64,000 bases of DNA, taken from contig JAWKUK010000021.1 of the NCBI GenBank assembly GCA_041398605.1, positions 97,448-161,447 of the forward strand. Direction: 5' to 3'. The translations under genes and the position numbers were made by a program. The notes beneath the pieces are model-generated. The model ran no database searches. It was not told the origin of the DNA and saw only the letters and a list, made by a program, of their open reading frames with translations. Positions 9,399-18,819 of the stretch are shown here, in pieces. Within the stretch, counting starts at the first letter, position 1. Every line of letters begins with the position of its first letter. The DNA comes from JAWKUK01 sp041398605 (GTDB lineage: Bacteria > Planctomycetota > UBA1135 > GCA-002686595).

Positions 9399-9641
9399 TC
9401 AGTTGAGCTTGTCTTGGATGTACGTGACCGCCGCACCGACGGTCTGAATCTTCTCAGCGTCCTCGTCCGGGATCGAGATCTCGAACTCGTCCTCGAACTC
9501 CATGACGAGCTCGACCGTGTCGAGTGAGTCAGCGCCGAGGTCGTTGATGAACGACGTCTCGAGGTTGATCTTGTCCGCGGTCGTACCCATCTGATCGCAG
9601 ACGATTTTTTTAACGCGATCTTCGACGGTAGCGTTGCTCAC
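9399..9641 (-). CDS. acpP: Acyl carrier protein
   Basis: Eighty residues, acidic, with the phosphopantetheine site D-L-G-A-D-S-L-D (Ser39). It carries growing acyl chains between the Fab enzymes around it. The GTG at 9641 is chosen because it gives the usual ACP start (S-N-A-T-V-E-D-R-V-K-K-I) and has GGAG upstream. A longer frame beginning at 9701 would add 20 Pro-rich residues that ACPs lack. It sits between fabG and fabF, its usual place. Confidence 0.97.
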   Translation of the reverse strand: MSNATVEDRVKKIVCDQMGTTADKINLETSFINDLGADSLDTVELVMEFEDEFEISIPDEDAEKIQTVGAAVTYIQDKLN

Positions 9642-9766
9642 GATGCTCGAGTCTCCGAAAGGGGGGTGCAGGGGGATCCTGACGGGGGGTCGGTTGACCA
9701 AACTCGGCCAACCGGGTCGCCCAGGCGCGCGGCGAACCTCGCCGCGCGCCTGGGGTGGAATCGATC

Positions 9767-10522
9767 CTAGAGAGAGAGGCCCCCGTCGATGACGAGGGTC
9801 TGTCCGGTGATGTAACCGCCAGCGGGGCCGGCGAGGTAGGCGACGGCTTCGGCGATGTCTCCGACGGCGCCGATCCGACCGAGGGGAATGGCGGCAGTGA
9901 GCTTCTCGCGCTCATTGTCCGGGATCCCGGAGGTCATGTCCGTATCGATGAAGCCCGGCGCGACGGCGTTCACGCACACGCCACGCCCAGCAAGCTCCTT
10001 GGCAGCCGAGCGCGTCAAGCCGATCACGCCAGCTTTGCTCGCGGCGTAGTTCGCTTGGCCGGCGTTGCCGGTCACGCCGACGACGCTGGCGATGTTCACG
10101 ATCCGCCCCGCGGTCTTCATCATGGGGCGCACAGCGGCCTTGAGGAAGTTCCACGTGCCCTTGAGGTTGACCTCGATCACGCGGTCGAAGTCCTCCTCGC
10201 TCATCCGCAAGAGGAGCTGGTCGCGCGTGATGCCTGCGTTGTTCACGAGGACGTCGAGCCCGCCGAGCTCCTTGCGGATCACTTCGACGAGGCTCGCGAC
10301 GGCCGCGCTGTTGGCGACGTCGACGCCGTAGGCCTTTGCGCCCTCGGTCAGCGCCGCACAGGCGGCTGCGGTCCCAGCGGCGTTCTCGGCGGTCGTCGCG
10401 ACACACGCGACGCGGGCGCCGTCGCGCGCGAGGCGCTCGGCCACGGCGCGGCCGATGCCGCGGCTCGCGCCGGTCACGAGGGCGACCTTGCCGGCCAGGG
10501 GGAGCGTTCGAGTGGAGTTCAC
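9767..10522 (-). CDS. fabG: 3-oxoacyl-ACP reductase
   Basis: Short-chain dehydrogenase of 251 residues that reduces 3-oxoacyl-ACP with NADPH. The cofactor loop is T-G-A-S-R-G-I-G at residues 17-24, followed by N-N-A-G at 94-97. The catalytic set is Ser146 (N-I-A-S-V-V-G), Tyr159 and Lys163 (Y-A-A-S-K). The C-terminus G-Q-T-L-V-I-D-G-G-L is typical of FabG. The start ATG is 99 bp after the fabD stop. Position between fabD and acpP supports FabG over other dehydrogenases of the same fold. Confidence 0.96.
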   Translation of the reverse strand: MNSTRTLPLAGKVALVTGASRGIGRAVAERLARDGARVACVATTAENAAGTAAACAALTEGAKAYGVDVANSAAVASLVEVIRKELGGLDVLVNNAGITRDQLLLRMSEEDFDRVIEVNLKGTWNFLKAAVRPMMKTAGRIVNIASVVGVTGNAGQANYAASKAGVIGLTRSAAKELAGRGVCVNAVAPGFIDTDMTSGIPDNEREKLTAAIPLGRIGAVGDIAEAVAYLAGPAGGYITGQTLVIDGGLSL

Positions 10523-10621
10523 GGGTGGTGCGGAGGGGGGCTCGCCGGGGCGTCGGGCCCCGTGAGCGCGGCGAGAGTAGCCGCGAGCACGGGGGGCTTC
10601 AACCGCCAGCTGGCCGAAGGA

Positions 10622-11629
10622 TCAGCTGCTGGGCTGCAGAAGGTCGCCGGTGAGGTCCCCTGGACGGGCCGCGGAGCGCACAGAAACGGGGGGCGTGAGG
10701 GGGCTGCCCTGCTCGGCGACGACCGCCTCGGCAATCTTGCCAAGCATGCTGCCGAGGACGGTCCCGGGGCCCGGCTCGACGTAGGAGCGCACGCCCTGGG
10801 CCAGGGAGGCGCGCATGGAGCGCTCCCAGAGGACCGGGGCGCAGACCTGCATGCCGAGCGTTCGGCGCACCTCGTCGATCGACGTGACCGCTTCAGCCGT
10901 GACGTTGGACAGGACCGGCACCCGAGGCGCCTGGAGCTGGGTCCCGGCGAGCGCCGCCGCCAACCGCTCCGCCGCCGGACGCATGCACTCCGAGTGGAAG
11001 CCGCCCGCGACCACGAGCCGTCGGGCGCGGCGTACGCCGTGCTCGCGCGCGGCGGCCTCGACCGCGTCCAGGGCCGCGAGCTCGCCCGAGAGCACGATCT
11101 GCCCCGGCGAGTTCAGGTTCGCGACCTGGCAGATGCCGACCCGCGCGCCGACCGCCGCGAGGCCCTCGGCCTGCTCCAGCGACGCCCCCATCAGGCTCAG
11201 CATGCCGCTCGGGCACGCCTCCGAGGCCGCCTGCATCGCCTCGCCACGCAGGCGCACGAGCTTCAGGCCGTCGGCGAAGGAGAAGGTGCCGGCGGCCCAA
11301 TGCGCCGTGTACTCGCCGAGCGAGAGGCCCGCGGCGAGCGGGACCGCCGCGCGGTCGATCCGGTTCGCGCCCTCCGCCAGCGACTCCAGCACGCGCACGA
11401 TCGCGACGCCGGTCGTGTAGATCCCGGGCTGCGCGATGTCCGTGCGATGGACCTCGTCCCCGCGCGACCAGCAGGCCTCGCTGAGCGCGAACCCGAGGAC
11501 CTCGTCGGCCTCGGCCCACGTCGCGCGCGCGACCGGGAAGGCCTCGGCCCAATCGCGGCCCATGCCCTCGAACTGGGCGCCTTGGCCGGGAAACAGGAGC
11601 GCCGGAGTGTGCGTCGGTTCAGTCGTCAT
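10622..11629 (-). CDS. fabD: Malonyl-CoA--ACP transacylase
   Basis: Loads malonyl groups from CoA onto ACP. The 335-residue protein opens with L-L-F-P-G-Q-G-A-Q and has the nucleophile Ser103 in G-L-S-L-G-E-Y. The catalytic His lies in G-G-F-H-S-E near residue 207, after S-P-G-Q-I-V-L-S-G. The C-terminal E-P-G-P-G-T-V-L-G is also typical. It is slightly longer than the ~310 norm because of a Pro/Ser tail. It lies 58 bp downstream of fabH and 99 bp upstream of fabG on the same strand, so it is very likely part of the fab transcript. Confidence 0.96.
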   Translation of the reverse strand: MTTEPTHTPALLFPGQGAQFEGMGRDWAEAFPVARATWAEADEVLGFALSEACWSRGDEVHRTDIAQPGIYTTGVAIVRVLESLAEGANRIDRAAVPLAAGLSLGEYTAHWAAGTFSFADGLKLVRLRGEAMQAASEACPSGMLSLMGASLEQAEGLAAVGARVGICQVANLNSPGQIVLSGELAALDAVEAAAREHGVRRARRLVVAGGFHSECMRPAAERLAAALAGTQLQAPRVPVLSNVTAEAVTSIDEVRRTLGMQVCAPVLWERSMRASLAQGVRSYVEPGPGTVLGSMLGKIAEAVVAEQGSPLTPPVSVRSAARPGDLTGDLLQPSS

Positions 11630-11687
11630 GCTCGCGGATCCATCGCTCGTGTGCCCGGTCGAATCGCTCGCCGTTGGGACACGCGCC

Positions 11688-12692
11688 TCACCATTGAATC
11701 AGTGTGGAGCCCCAGGTCAATCCGGCGCCGAAGGCGACGAGGATGACCTTGTCGCCGCGCTGGAGCCGACCTTCACGGACCGCTTCGTCCAGCGCGATCG
11801 GCACGCTCGCAGCCGAGGTGTTGCCGTACTTGTGGATGTTCACGAAGAACTTGTCCAGCGGCCACCCGAGGCGCTCCTGCGCGCCTTCGATGATGCGCTG
11901 GTTCACCTGGTGCGGAATCACCAGCTTGATCTCCGAGGGGTCGTAGCTGCCACAGGCCGAGCGAATCATCTCCGCCATCTTCGTGACGGCGAAGCGGTAC
12001 ACCTCGCGGCCCTTCACTCGGATGAAGTGGTTCGATGCGTCATAGTCTGGGTGGTTGTGAGGGTGCTCCGCGCCCCCCTCCGGGATGTGGATGAAGTCGT
12101 AGCCCGACCCGTCCGCGCCCAGCTTGTGGTTCAAGATCTCGCCCTGGCCGCCGCCCTCACCGCAAAGCTCGAGCGGCCGCACCACCGCAGCGCCCGAGCC
12201 GTCGCCGAAGAGGATGCAAGAGCCACGGTCCGTCAGGTCGAGGTAGCGCGACAGCGTTTCGCCGCCGATCGCCAACGCCGTCCGCGCGCGACCTGCCGCG
12301 ACGAAGCTCTCCGCGGTGTGGAGCGCCGTCAAGAAGCCGGTGCAGGCCGAGAGCACGTCGAACGCCGCGGCGTTCACCAGGCCGAGTCGCGACTGCACGA
12401 GGCACGCGACGGACGGCATCAGGTGGTCCTGAGTGAGGGAGCCGACGACAACGAGGTCCACCTCGTCCGGCGCCACTCCCGCGGCCTCGAGCGCCTTGCG
12501 CGCCGAGCCCTGACACAGGTGCGAGCAGTTCTGGCCTTCATCGACCCAGCGCCGCTCTCGAATCCCTGTGCGCTGGACGATCCACTCGTCACTCGTATCG
12601 ACGAGCCGCGCCATGTCGTCATTGGTGACGACACGCGTAGGCAACTCGGAGCCGGTGCCGGCGATGCCGACGCGGGTCAGTGTGACGGCCAT
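11688..12692 (-). CDS. fabH: Beta-ketoacyl-ACP synthase III
   Basis: Starts fatty-acid chains by condensing acyl-CoA with malonyl-ACP. The 334-residue protein has the catalytic triad Cys117 (L-S-A-C-T-G-F), His (I-P-H-Q-V-N-Q-R-I) and Asn (Y-G-N-T-S-A-A-S). It ends with the family's G-A-G-L-T-W-G-S. The frame is open up to 13121, but the ATG at 12692 gives the normal FabH N-terminus (I-A-G-T-G-S-E-L-P). The upstream stretch is Arg-rich noise, so I use the shorter form. The gap to plsX is 224 bp and may carry a promoter. An insert near residue 180 (E-G-G-G-Q-G) and a His-rich stretch at ~210 (E-H-P-H-N-H-P) are lineage features. Confidence 0.96.
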   Translation of the reverse strand: MAVTLTRVGIAGTGSELPTRVVTNDDMARLVDTSDEWIVQRTGIRERRWVDEGQNCSHLCQGSARKALEAAGVAPDEVDLVVVGSLTQDHLMPSVACLVQSRLGLVNAAAFDVLSACTGFLTALHTAESFVAAGRARTALAIGGETLSRYLDLTDRGSCILFGDGSGAAVVRPLELCGEGGGQGEILNHKLGADGSGYDFIHIPEGGAEHPHNHPDYDASNHFIRVKGREVYRFAVTKMAEMIRSACGSYDPSEIKLVIPHQVNQRIIEGAQERLGWPLDKFFVNIHKYGNTSAASVPIALDEAVREGRLQRGDKVILVAFGAGLTWGSTLIQW

Positions 12693-12916
12693 GCTTCGTG
12701 ATCTCTCGGGGACGCGCTGCGGCGCGGGGGTCTCCTTATGGTCCCGGATCCGCGCTTCAGGATCAACCGGCGAGCCGGGTTGAGTGGCAGGAGCGACGCC
12801 CAACGTCTGCCAGGATCCGGCCGGCTCAAGCCAGGGAGCGGGCCGTGTCTGGCGGCCGTGAGCTGCCAGGCGGACGCACCTTCCCCCCAAACTGCGACCG
12901 CGCCTTCGGCGGCCCG

Positions 12917-13912
12917 TCAGCGATCGGTGCGCGCAGCGAGCCCGCGAACGATCGCGTCGTTGACGCGCGCATCGAGCGCCCGGGCAGCGAACCGGATCGC
13001 GTTGGCGACCGCGCGGCCATCGGAGCGCCCGTGGCCAATGACGACGACGCCTTGCACGCCAAGGAGCAGCGCGCCGCCATATTCCGCGTAGTCCACCTTG
13101 CGCGCGAGGCCGCCCAAACACTCCCGCGCCCAGGGCGCGCCGCGTTGGGCGAGCTCGGCGCCGAACTGCTTCAGCATGTACTCGGCGAAGCCCTCCATGA
13201 GCTTCAACACGACGTTGCCGGTGAATCCGTCCGTGACGATGACGTCAGCCACACCCCGGAACAGGTCGCCGCCTTCGACGTTCCCGATGAAGTTCTGGCC
13301 GCTCGCGGCGAGCAGGTCGTGGGACTCACGCAGGAAGTCGGTGCCCTTGCTGGCCTCTTCGCCGATGTTGAGCAGGCCGACGCGCGGCGTCGCGACGCCT
13401 ACGACCTCGCGGGCCAGGGCCGTGCCCATCGCGCCGTACTGGACGAGGTGCTCCGGCTTCGGCGCCGTGTTGGCGCCCATGTCGAGGAGGGTCAGGGGTT
13501 GACCGCCCAGGTCTGCCGTGATCGCGATGCCCGGGCGCCGCACGCCCTCGAGCGTCTTCAGCCCGACGGTCGCGGCGCCGACGACGGCGCCGGTGTTGCC
13601 CATCGAAACGTGCGCGCCTGCCAGGCCCTGCTTGACCGCGCCGGTCGCCAGCGCGATCGATGAGCGCGGCTTCGCGCGCAGCGCGACGCCCGGCTTCTCG
13701 TCCATGCCGATCACCTCGGGCGCGTGCAGCACGTCACAGCCGGCGATCCCGCGCTCTGCGAGGCCAGCCCTGACCTGTGCTTCGTCACCCACGAGGAGGA
13801 GTCGCTCGGCCGGGATTCCCCCGTCGAGCACGAGGCGCACACCGTCGAGCACGGCGGCCGGGGCATGATCGCCCCCCATCACGTCTAGCGCGATGCGCTG
13901 TGCGGCTTCCAA
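12917..13912 (-). CDS. plsX: Phosphate acyltransferase PlsX
   Basis: Makes acyl-phosphate from acyl-ACP, the first step towards phosphatidic acid with PlsY. The 331-residue protein begins I-A-L-D-V-M-G-G-D-H-A-P and contains S-M-G-N-T-G-A-V-V-G-A, L-L-D-M-G-A-N-T, N-I-G-E-E-A-S-K-G and D-G-F-T-G-N-V-V-L-K, all standard PlsX blocks. Length is normal. It stands between rpmF and fabH, the order seen in many bacteria. The C-terminus (Y-A-E-Y-G-G-A-L-L-L-G-V-Q-G) is complete. The identification is secure. Confidence 0.97.
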   Translation of the reverse strand: MEAAQRIALDVMGGDHAPAAVLDGVRLVLDGGIPAERLLLVGDEAQVRAGLAERGIAGCDVLHAPEVIGMDEKPGVALRAKPRSSIALATGAVKQGLAGAHVSMGNTGAVVGAATVGLKTLEGVRRPGIAITADLGGQPLTLLDMGANTAPKPEHLVQYGAMGTALAREVVGVATPRVGLLNIGEEASKGTDFLRESHDLLAASGQNFIGNVEGGDLFRGVADVIVTDGFTGNVVLKLMEGFAEYMLKQFGAELAQRGAPWARECLGGLARKVDYAEYGGALLLGVQGVVVIGHGRSDGRAVANAIRFAARALDARVNDAIVRGLAARTDR

Positions 13913-14106
13913 GGTCGAGGACCCCTTCCGGGCAGATCAGAGGCTGAGGGGGCCGGCGCGCGGCTGCGCACGGCCCAAGGAGCGTCCCAGCAGCGAGCCA
14001 GCCTCCCCGTCGGCAAGTGCTGTCGCGGGGGTCTCCGTGAGTGAAGATCCCCAGCACAGGGGGCCGGCACAGGGAGCCGGCGCCGGGAGGCCGCCCACGC
14101 GGTACG

Positions 14107-14319
14107 TCAGATGGTGTCGTCGTCCGTCTTGACGAAGACCTCGCGGCCCTTCAAGCCGCCCTTTTCGAAGCCGTAGTGCGTCGCGTCTTCACTGACGCGG
14201 TGGCTACGGGTCAAAACGCCCGAGCGCGGGCAACGGGCGGGCTGCGGGGCGACGAGCGCAAGGTGCGAACGACGCTTGTTCTTGCGGGCCTTGGAGTGGC
14301 GGCGCTTGGGGTTCGGCAT
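14107..14319 (-). CDS. rpmF: 50S ribosomal protein L32
   Basis: Seventy residues with the L32 signature M-P-N-P-K-R-R-H-S-K-A-R-K-N-K-R-R-S-H. L32 is a small zinc-ribbon or zinc-free protein of the large ribosomal subunit. Here only one cysteine of the usual two C-x-x-C pairs is left (A-R-C-P-R-S-G), and the second pair is replaced by V-S-E-D-A. It therefore looks like a zinc-independent form. It heads the rpmF-plsX-fab cluster, with a 194-bp gap before plsX. No DUF177 gene lies upstream, in contrast to many bacteria. alaS ends 185 bp further upstream. Confidence 0.95.
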   Translation of the reverse strand: MPNPKRRHSKARKNKRRSHLALVAPQPARCPRSGVLTRSHRVSEDATHYGFEKGGLKGREVFVKTDDDTI

Positions 14320-14503
14320 GACGGACTCGCGGTGACGGAGCGCCCGGGGCCGAGAGCGGCCAGGGCGTTGAGAGCGGAAGAAGGTAGCGACGGGGAGGGG
14401 CCACGGTCAACGTCCGACCGCAGGTCTCTGGAACTTGTCCCCCCTAGGAATGGTCAGCGCGCCCCCCCTTGGGAGGGGACGGCGCGGCAAAAAGCGACTC
14501 GGT

Positions 14504-17206
14504 TCAGACCCTGAGGCCGGCGGTGAACCGCTCGCGGAGCGCCTCGATCGCCGAAACGACGGCCGCGGGGTTGTCGCCGCGTCCCTGGGCCGAGTCGGGG
14601 CGCCCGCCGCCCCCGCCGCCCAAGTGTGTCTTGACCACCTGGGCCAGGTCGCCGGCTTTCAGCCCCTTGGCGAGGGCAGCGCCTTGACACAGGGCGACAT
14701 AGGGCACCTTGCCGTCCGCGCGGCCGAAGAGGACCACGGCCAGGTTGGGCGCGAAGCCCTTGAGACGATCGCCGACCTCCCGCAGGGTGTCCTGGTCGAC
14801 CTCTCCCAGATCGAGCGCGCCGGCGCTGACCCCCGCGCGCTCTGTGAGCGTCTCCTTGGCCTTCTCGAAGACCACGCTGATGTCAGCCCCGGCGGCCGCC
14901 TTCTGTGCCTTCTTGGCTTCCTTCAGCTGGGTCTGGAGCTGCGTGATGCGCTCCGCGAGGTCCGCCGGCTTCGTCTTCAGCTGGTTCGAGAGCGCTTGGA
15001 GGACCGCCCGCTGCTCCTGGAACGCGCGCACGGCCTCGCGCTGCGTGACCGCTTCGATGCGCCGGACGCCGGCCGCGACCGCGCGCTCGGAGACGACGAT
15101 GAACGGGCCGATCTCGCCCGTGCGTGCCACGTGTGTGCCGCCGCAGAGCTCGAGCGACCACGGGCGCTCGCCCGGCGCCCCGTCGATCGACACGACGCGC
15201 ACCTCGTCGCCGTACTTCTCGCCGAAGAGCGCCATCGCGCCCCGCGCCTTCGCGCGCTCCGGCGAATCGATCGTCGTCACGACCTCCGAGTCGCGGGCGA
15301 CGCGCGCGTTGACCGCGTCCTCGACCGCCGCGAGCTCGTCGTGCGTCATCCCCTTTGGGTGGCTGACGTCGAAGCGCAGGCGATCGGGCCCGACATACGA
15401 GCCCTGCTGCGCGACGTGCTCGCCCAACGTGTCGCGGAGGGCCTGGTGCAGCAGGTGGGTCGCGGTGTGGTTCGCTCGGATCGCGTCGCGCCGCGCCCGG
15501 TCCGCGACGCAGCGCACCGCGGCGCCGACGGCCGGCGCGCTGCCGCGCAGCTCGCCGACGTGCACGTGCACGTCGCCGAGCTTGTGGGTCTCCGCGACCG
15601 TGAACTGGAACGAGCCGTCCGCGGCCTCGATCACGCCTGTGTCCCCCACCTGACCGCCGGACTCCGCGTAGAAGCTGGTGCGATCGAGCACGAGTCGATC
15701 CGGGCGCCCGGCTTCGCTCAGATACCGCACGACCTGCGCCGCGCACTCCGTGCGCCCGCCATGGTCCGCGTGATACTCCGCGGCGGTCCGAGACAGCCCG
15801 GTGAGCTGCTCCGCGGACAGGAGCTGCTTGAACGAACCTTCGCCGCGGCTCGCCTCCGAGTGCTTCGCGCGCGCGGCCTCGAACCCCCCGCGATCGACGC
15901 TCATGCCGCGCTCGCGCGCCATCAGCTCGACGAGGTCTTCGGGGAAGCCAAACGTCGCGTACAAGTCGTACGCCGCTCCGCCGTCGAGCACGTCGCCTGC
16001 GGCGCGCCCTTTGGCCAGCTTCTCGAATTGCACGAGCCCGCGGTCGAGGGTCTTGCGGAACGCCTCTTCCTCTGCGCGGATCACGAGCTGCACGTGCTCC
16101 ACGCGCTCGCCGATCTCCGGGAACGCGCCGCGGAGGACCTCAGCCACCGCGGGCACGAGGCGCCACAGGAACGGCTCTTCGAGCCCGAGGTTCTGCTTGC
16201 CGTAGCGCGACGCGCGGCGCAGGAGGCGGCGCAGGACGTAGCCGCGGCCTTCGTTCGAGGGCGTAACGCCGTCCGCGATCGCGCTCGAAACGGCGCGCAC
16301 GTGGTCCGCCGAGACGCGGAACGTGACGTCGGCCTCAGAGTCACCGCCCGAATACGTCGCGCCCGAGAGCCCTTCCAGCGCCCTGAAGATCGGCTGGAAC
16401 AGGTCCGTGTCGTAGTTCGAGCGCTTGCCTTGGAGCACCGACAAGACGCGCTCGAAGCCCATCCCCGTGTCGACGTGCTTCGCCGGGAGCTCGACGAGCC
16501 GCCCGTCGTCCTGGCGGTTGAACTGGATGAAGACGTTGTTCCAGAGCTCGATGAAGCGCTCGTTGCCGGCGTTCACGCCGATCGCGCGGTCCGCGCCGTC
16601 GCGCGGGTCGGCGCCGGCCTCGCCGCGATCGATGTGGATCTCCGTGCAAGGCCCGCACGGCCCCGTATCGCCCATCTCCCAGAAGTTGTCCTTCTTCCCG
16701 AACAGCAAGATGTGCGTCGGATCGATGTCGGTCTTCTCGGCCCAGATGCGCGCGGCCTCGTCATCCGCGGGCAGGCCGTCTTCCGCGTCGCCCTCGAACA
16801 CGGTCACCCACAGGCGCTCCTTCGGCAGCCCCCAGACCTTCGTCAAGAGCTCCCACGACCACGTGATCGCCTCCTCCTTGAAGTAGTCGCCGAACGACCA
16901 GTTCCCGAGCATCTCGAAGAACGTGTGGTGGTACGTGTCGCGCCCGACCTCCTCGAGGTCGTTGTGCTTGCCCTGGACGCGAATGCACTTCTGGGTGTCG
17001 GCGGCGCGGCGGTAGTCCCGCTGGCCGGTGCCAAGGAAGACGTCCTTGAACTGGTTCATCCCCGCGTTGGTGAACAGCAGCGTCGGGTCATCCTGCGGAA
17101 AGACCGGCGCCGAGGGCACGATGCGGTGGCCACGGGCCTCGAAGAAGTCGAGGAAGTCCTTACGGACGCGGGCGGCGGTGAAGCGGCTCGGATCGCCAGC
17201 GGTCAT
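14504..17206 (-). CDS. alaS: Alanine--tRNA ligase
   Basis: Charges tRNA-Ala. The full-length 900-residue class II synthetase has the N-terminal catalytic core (F-F-E-A-R-G-H, P-T-L-L-F-T-N-A-G-M-N-Q-F, and C-I-R-V-Q-G-K-H-N-D-L-E). The editing and zinc site reads H-T-A-T-H-L-L-H and C-G-G-T-H. A coiled-coil segment follows near residues 740-770 (Q-L-Q-T-Q-L-K-E-A-K-K-A-Q-K). The C-terminal domain ends with a glycine run (G-G-G-G-G-G-R-P) before a final helix. The ATG at 17206 matches the usual start. All catalytic and zinc residues I checked are present. The gene stands alone, with 231 bp to recA. Confidence 0.98.
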   Translation of the reverse strand: MTAGDPSRFTAARVRKDFLDFFEARGHRIVPSAPVFPQDDPTLLFTNAGMNQFKDVFLGTGQRDYRRAADTQKCIRVQGKHNDLEEVGRDTYHHTFFEMLGNWSFGDYFKEEAITWSWELLTKVWGLPKERLWVTVFEGDAEDGLPADDEAARIWAEKTDIDPTHILLFGKKDNFWEMGDTGPCGPCTEIHIDRGEAGADPRDGADRAIGVNAGNERFIELWNNVFIQFNRQDDGRLVELPAKHVDTGMGFERVLSVLQGKRSNYDTDLFQPIFRALEGLSGATYSGGDSEADVTFRVSADHVRAVSSAIADGVTPSNEGRGYVLRRLLRRASRYGKQNLGLEEPFLWRLVPAVAEVLRGAFPEIGERVEHVQLVIRAEEEAFRKTLDRGLVQFEKLAKGRAAGDVLDGGAAYDLYATFGFPEDLVELMARERGMSVDRGGFEAARAKHSEASRGEGSFKQLLSAEQLTGLSRTAAEYHADHGGRTECAAQVVRYLSEAGRPDRLVLDRTSFYAESGGQVGDTGVIEAADGSFQFTVAETHKLGDVHVHVGELRGSAPAVGAAVRCVADRARRDAIRANHTATHLLHQALRDTLGEHVAQQGSYVGPDRLRFDVSHPKGMTHDELAAVEDAVNARVARDSEVVTTIDSPERAKARGAMALFGEKYGDEVRVVSIDGAPGERPWSLELCGGTHVARTGEIGPFIVVSERAVAAGVRRIEAVTQREAVRAFQEQRAVLQALSNQLKTKPADLAERITQLQTQLKEAKKAQKAAAGADISVVFEKAKETLTERAGVSAGALDLGEVDQDTLREVGDRLKGFAPNLAVVLFGRADGKVPYVALCQGAALAKGLKAGDLAQVVKTHLGGGGGGRPDSAQGRGDNPAAVVSAIEALRERFTAGLRV

Positions 17207-17437
17207 GGCAGAGGGGTGGGATGGACCCAGGTGCAGAGAGGTGCTCGACGGCTTCGGGTGCGCCGAACGCCGCGAATGGGCAAAGGGAGGGCCTGCAACC
17301 AGGTCGCTTGCAGGCGGTGTTCAAGAGGTCGCGCCCGTCCAGCAGGCCCCTCGCGGAGCGCCGAACGGGCGCGGGATTCTATGCGAGGCCGGGACCCGTT
17401 GAGCGCGCAGCCCCCCCGGAACCGGCCCCAGGGGCCA

Positions 17438-18574
17438 TCAATCCTCGCTGTCGGAGGACGTTGCCGCCTCGTCCGCAGGGGCGCCGACCTCGGCGCCAGG
17501 GGTCCCATCCTCCTTGGGCGCGAAGCGGTCCATGACCGCCGTCTCGACGATCAATGCGAGGTCCGGGTTATCGACGAGGAAGGTCCGCGTGCGCTCCATG
17601 CCCTGACCGAGGCGGATCTCACCGTCGGTGGGGTGCTTCATCGAGAACCAGGTGCCGGACTTCACGACGACGCCCGCCTTCACGCCGAGGTCGAGCAGCT
17701 CGCCCTCTTTGCTGATGCCGCGGTTGTAGAGGATGTCGAACTCGACCTTGCGGAACGGCGGCGCGATCTTGTTCTTGACGACCGTCACCTTGGTCCGGTT
17801 GCCGACGACGTCGTCCCCGTCCTTGAGCTGGCCGATACGGCGGATGTCGAGGCGCACGGAGCTGTAGAACTTCAGGGCGCGGCCGCCCGTCGTCGTCTCG
17901 GGGCTCCCGAACATGACCCCGATCTTCTCACGGATCTGGTTGATGAAGATCACCAGGCAGTTCGACTTGGAGATCGCGCCGGTCAGCTTGCGCAGGCCCT
18001 GGCTCATCAAACGCGCTTGGAGACCGACGAAGCTGTCCCCCATCTCACCTTCGATCTCGGCCCGCGGGACGAGGGCGGCCACCGAGTCGACGACGACGAC
18101 GTCGACCGCGTTCGAGCGCACGAGCGTCTCGACGATCTCCAGCGCCTGCTCGCCCGTGTCCGGCTGGCTGACGAGGAGGTCCTCGAGCTTGACGCCCAGC
18201 TTGCGGGCGTAGGCCGGATCGAGCGCGTGCTCGGCGTCCACGAACGCGCAGATCCCGCCCGAACGCTGGGCGTTGGCGATCACGTGCAGCGTCAAGGTCG
18301 TCTTACCGGAGCTCTCCGGGCCGTAAATCTCGACCACACGCCCCTTCGGCAGCCCTTTGCCGCCGAGCGCCAGGTCGAGGTTCAGCGAGCCGGTCGAGAT
18401 GCCCTCGATCTGCCGCGCGAGCGAGTTGGCGTCACCCAGACGCATGATCGAGCCCTTGCCATAGCTCTTCTCGATCTCGGCGAGCGCAGCGTCGAGGTTG
18501 CGATCGCGCTCTTTGGGGAGGTTCGCGGCCTGCACGGCCGCGCGGGAGGGTCCACGGGAGCTCTTCGTCGTCAT
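17438..18574 (-). CDS. recA: Recombinase RecA
   Basis: DNA strand-exchange ATPase and SOS coprotease of 378 residues. The Walker A motif G-P-E-S-S-G-K-T-T is at residues 85-93. The segments V-V-V-V-D-S-V-A-A-L, F-I-N-Q-I-R-E-K-I-G-V-M-F-G-S-P-E-T-T-T-G-G and K-F-Y-S-S-V-R-L-D-I-R follow, all RecA hallmarks. An N-terminal extension of about 20 residues and an acidic C-terminus (S-S-D-S-E-D) are within the family range. I looked in the ~245 bp upstream for a LexA box and found none I would defend. recX is not adjacent. Confidence 0.98.
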   Translation of the reverse strand: MTTKSSRGPSRAAVQAANLPKERDRNLDAALAEIEKSYGKGSIMRLGDANSLARQIEGISTGSLNLDLALGGKGLPKGRVVEIYGPESSGKTTLTLHVIANAQRSGGICAFVDAEHALDPAYARKLGVKLEDLLVSQPDTGEQALEIVETLVRSNAVDVVVVDSVAALVPRAEIEGEMGDSFVGLQARLMSQGLRKLTGAISKSNCLVIFINQIREKIGVMFGSPETTTGGRALKFYSSVRLDIRRIGQLKDGDDVVGNRTKVTVVKNKIAPPFRKVEFDILYNRGISKEGELLDLGVKAGVVVKSGTWFSMKHPTDGEIRLGQGMERTRTFLVDNPDLALIVETAVMDRFAPKEDGTPGAEVGAPADEAATSSDSED

Positions 18575-18819
18575 CGGAGTATTTGGCTTCTCGGAGCGGT
18601 GCCTGACGCCGCGCCGTCGTGCGGACGAGCCGCAAGGTTGGGGATTGGATCCCGGCCTTCCTGGCGAGGATCGTAGGTGTCTCCGAGTGCGGTTGGAAGG
18701 CCCGAGGCTAAGGACTCTCGAGACCGCGTCCGGCGGCGCCTGGTTGCGGCCTCCGCGGGAAAAATCGCGCCCAGGTGTGCCGAGGCGCGCGGGGCCCCGC
18801 CGCGCACCGAGGCCCCAAC

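Noticed and set aside
9755..11746. 663-codon rightward frame opposite fabG/fabD
   Set aside because: Antisense to clear fatty-acid genes, with no recognisable domain.
14435..18676. Very long rightward open frame (1413 codons) opposite alaS and recA
   Set aside because: Its product is Arg/Ala/Asp-rich without motifs, and the opposite strand carries two unmistakable housekeeping genes. High GC produces such shadows.
18575..18819. LexA box upstream of recA
   Set aside because: I looked for a convincing palindrome and found none.
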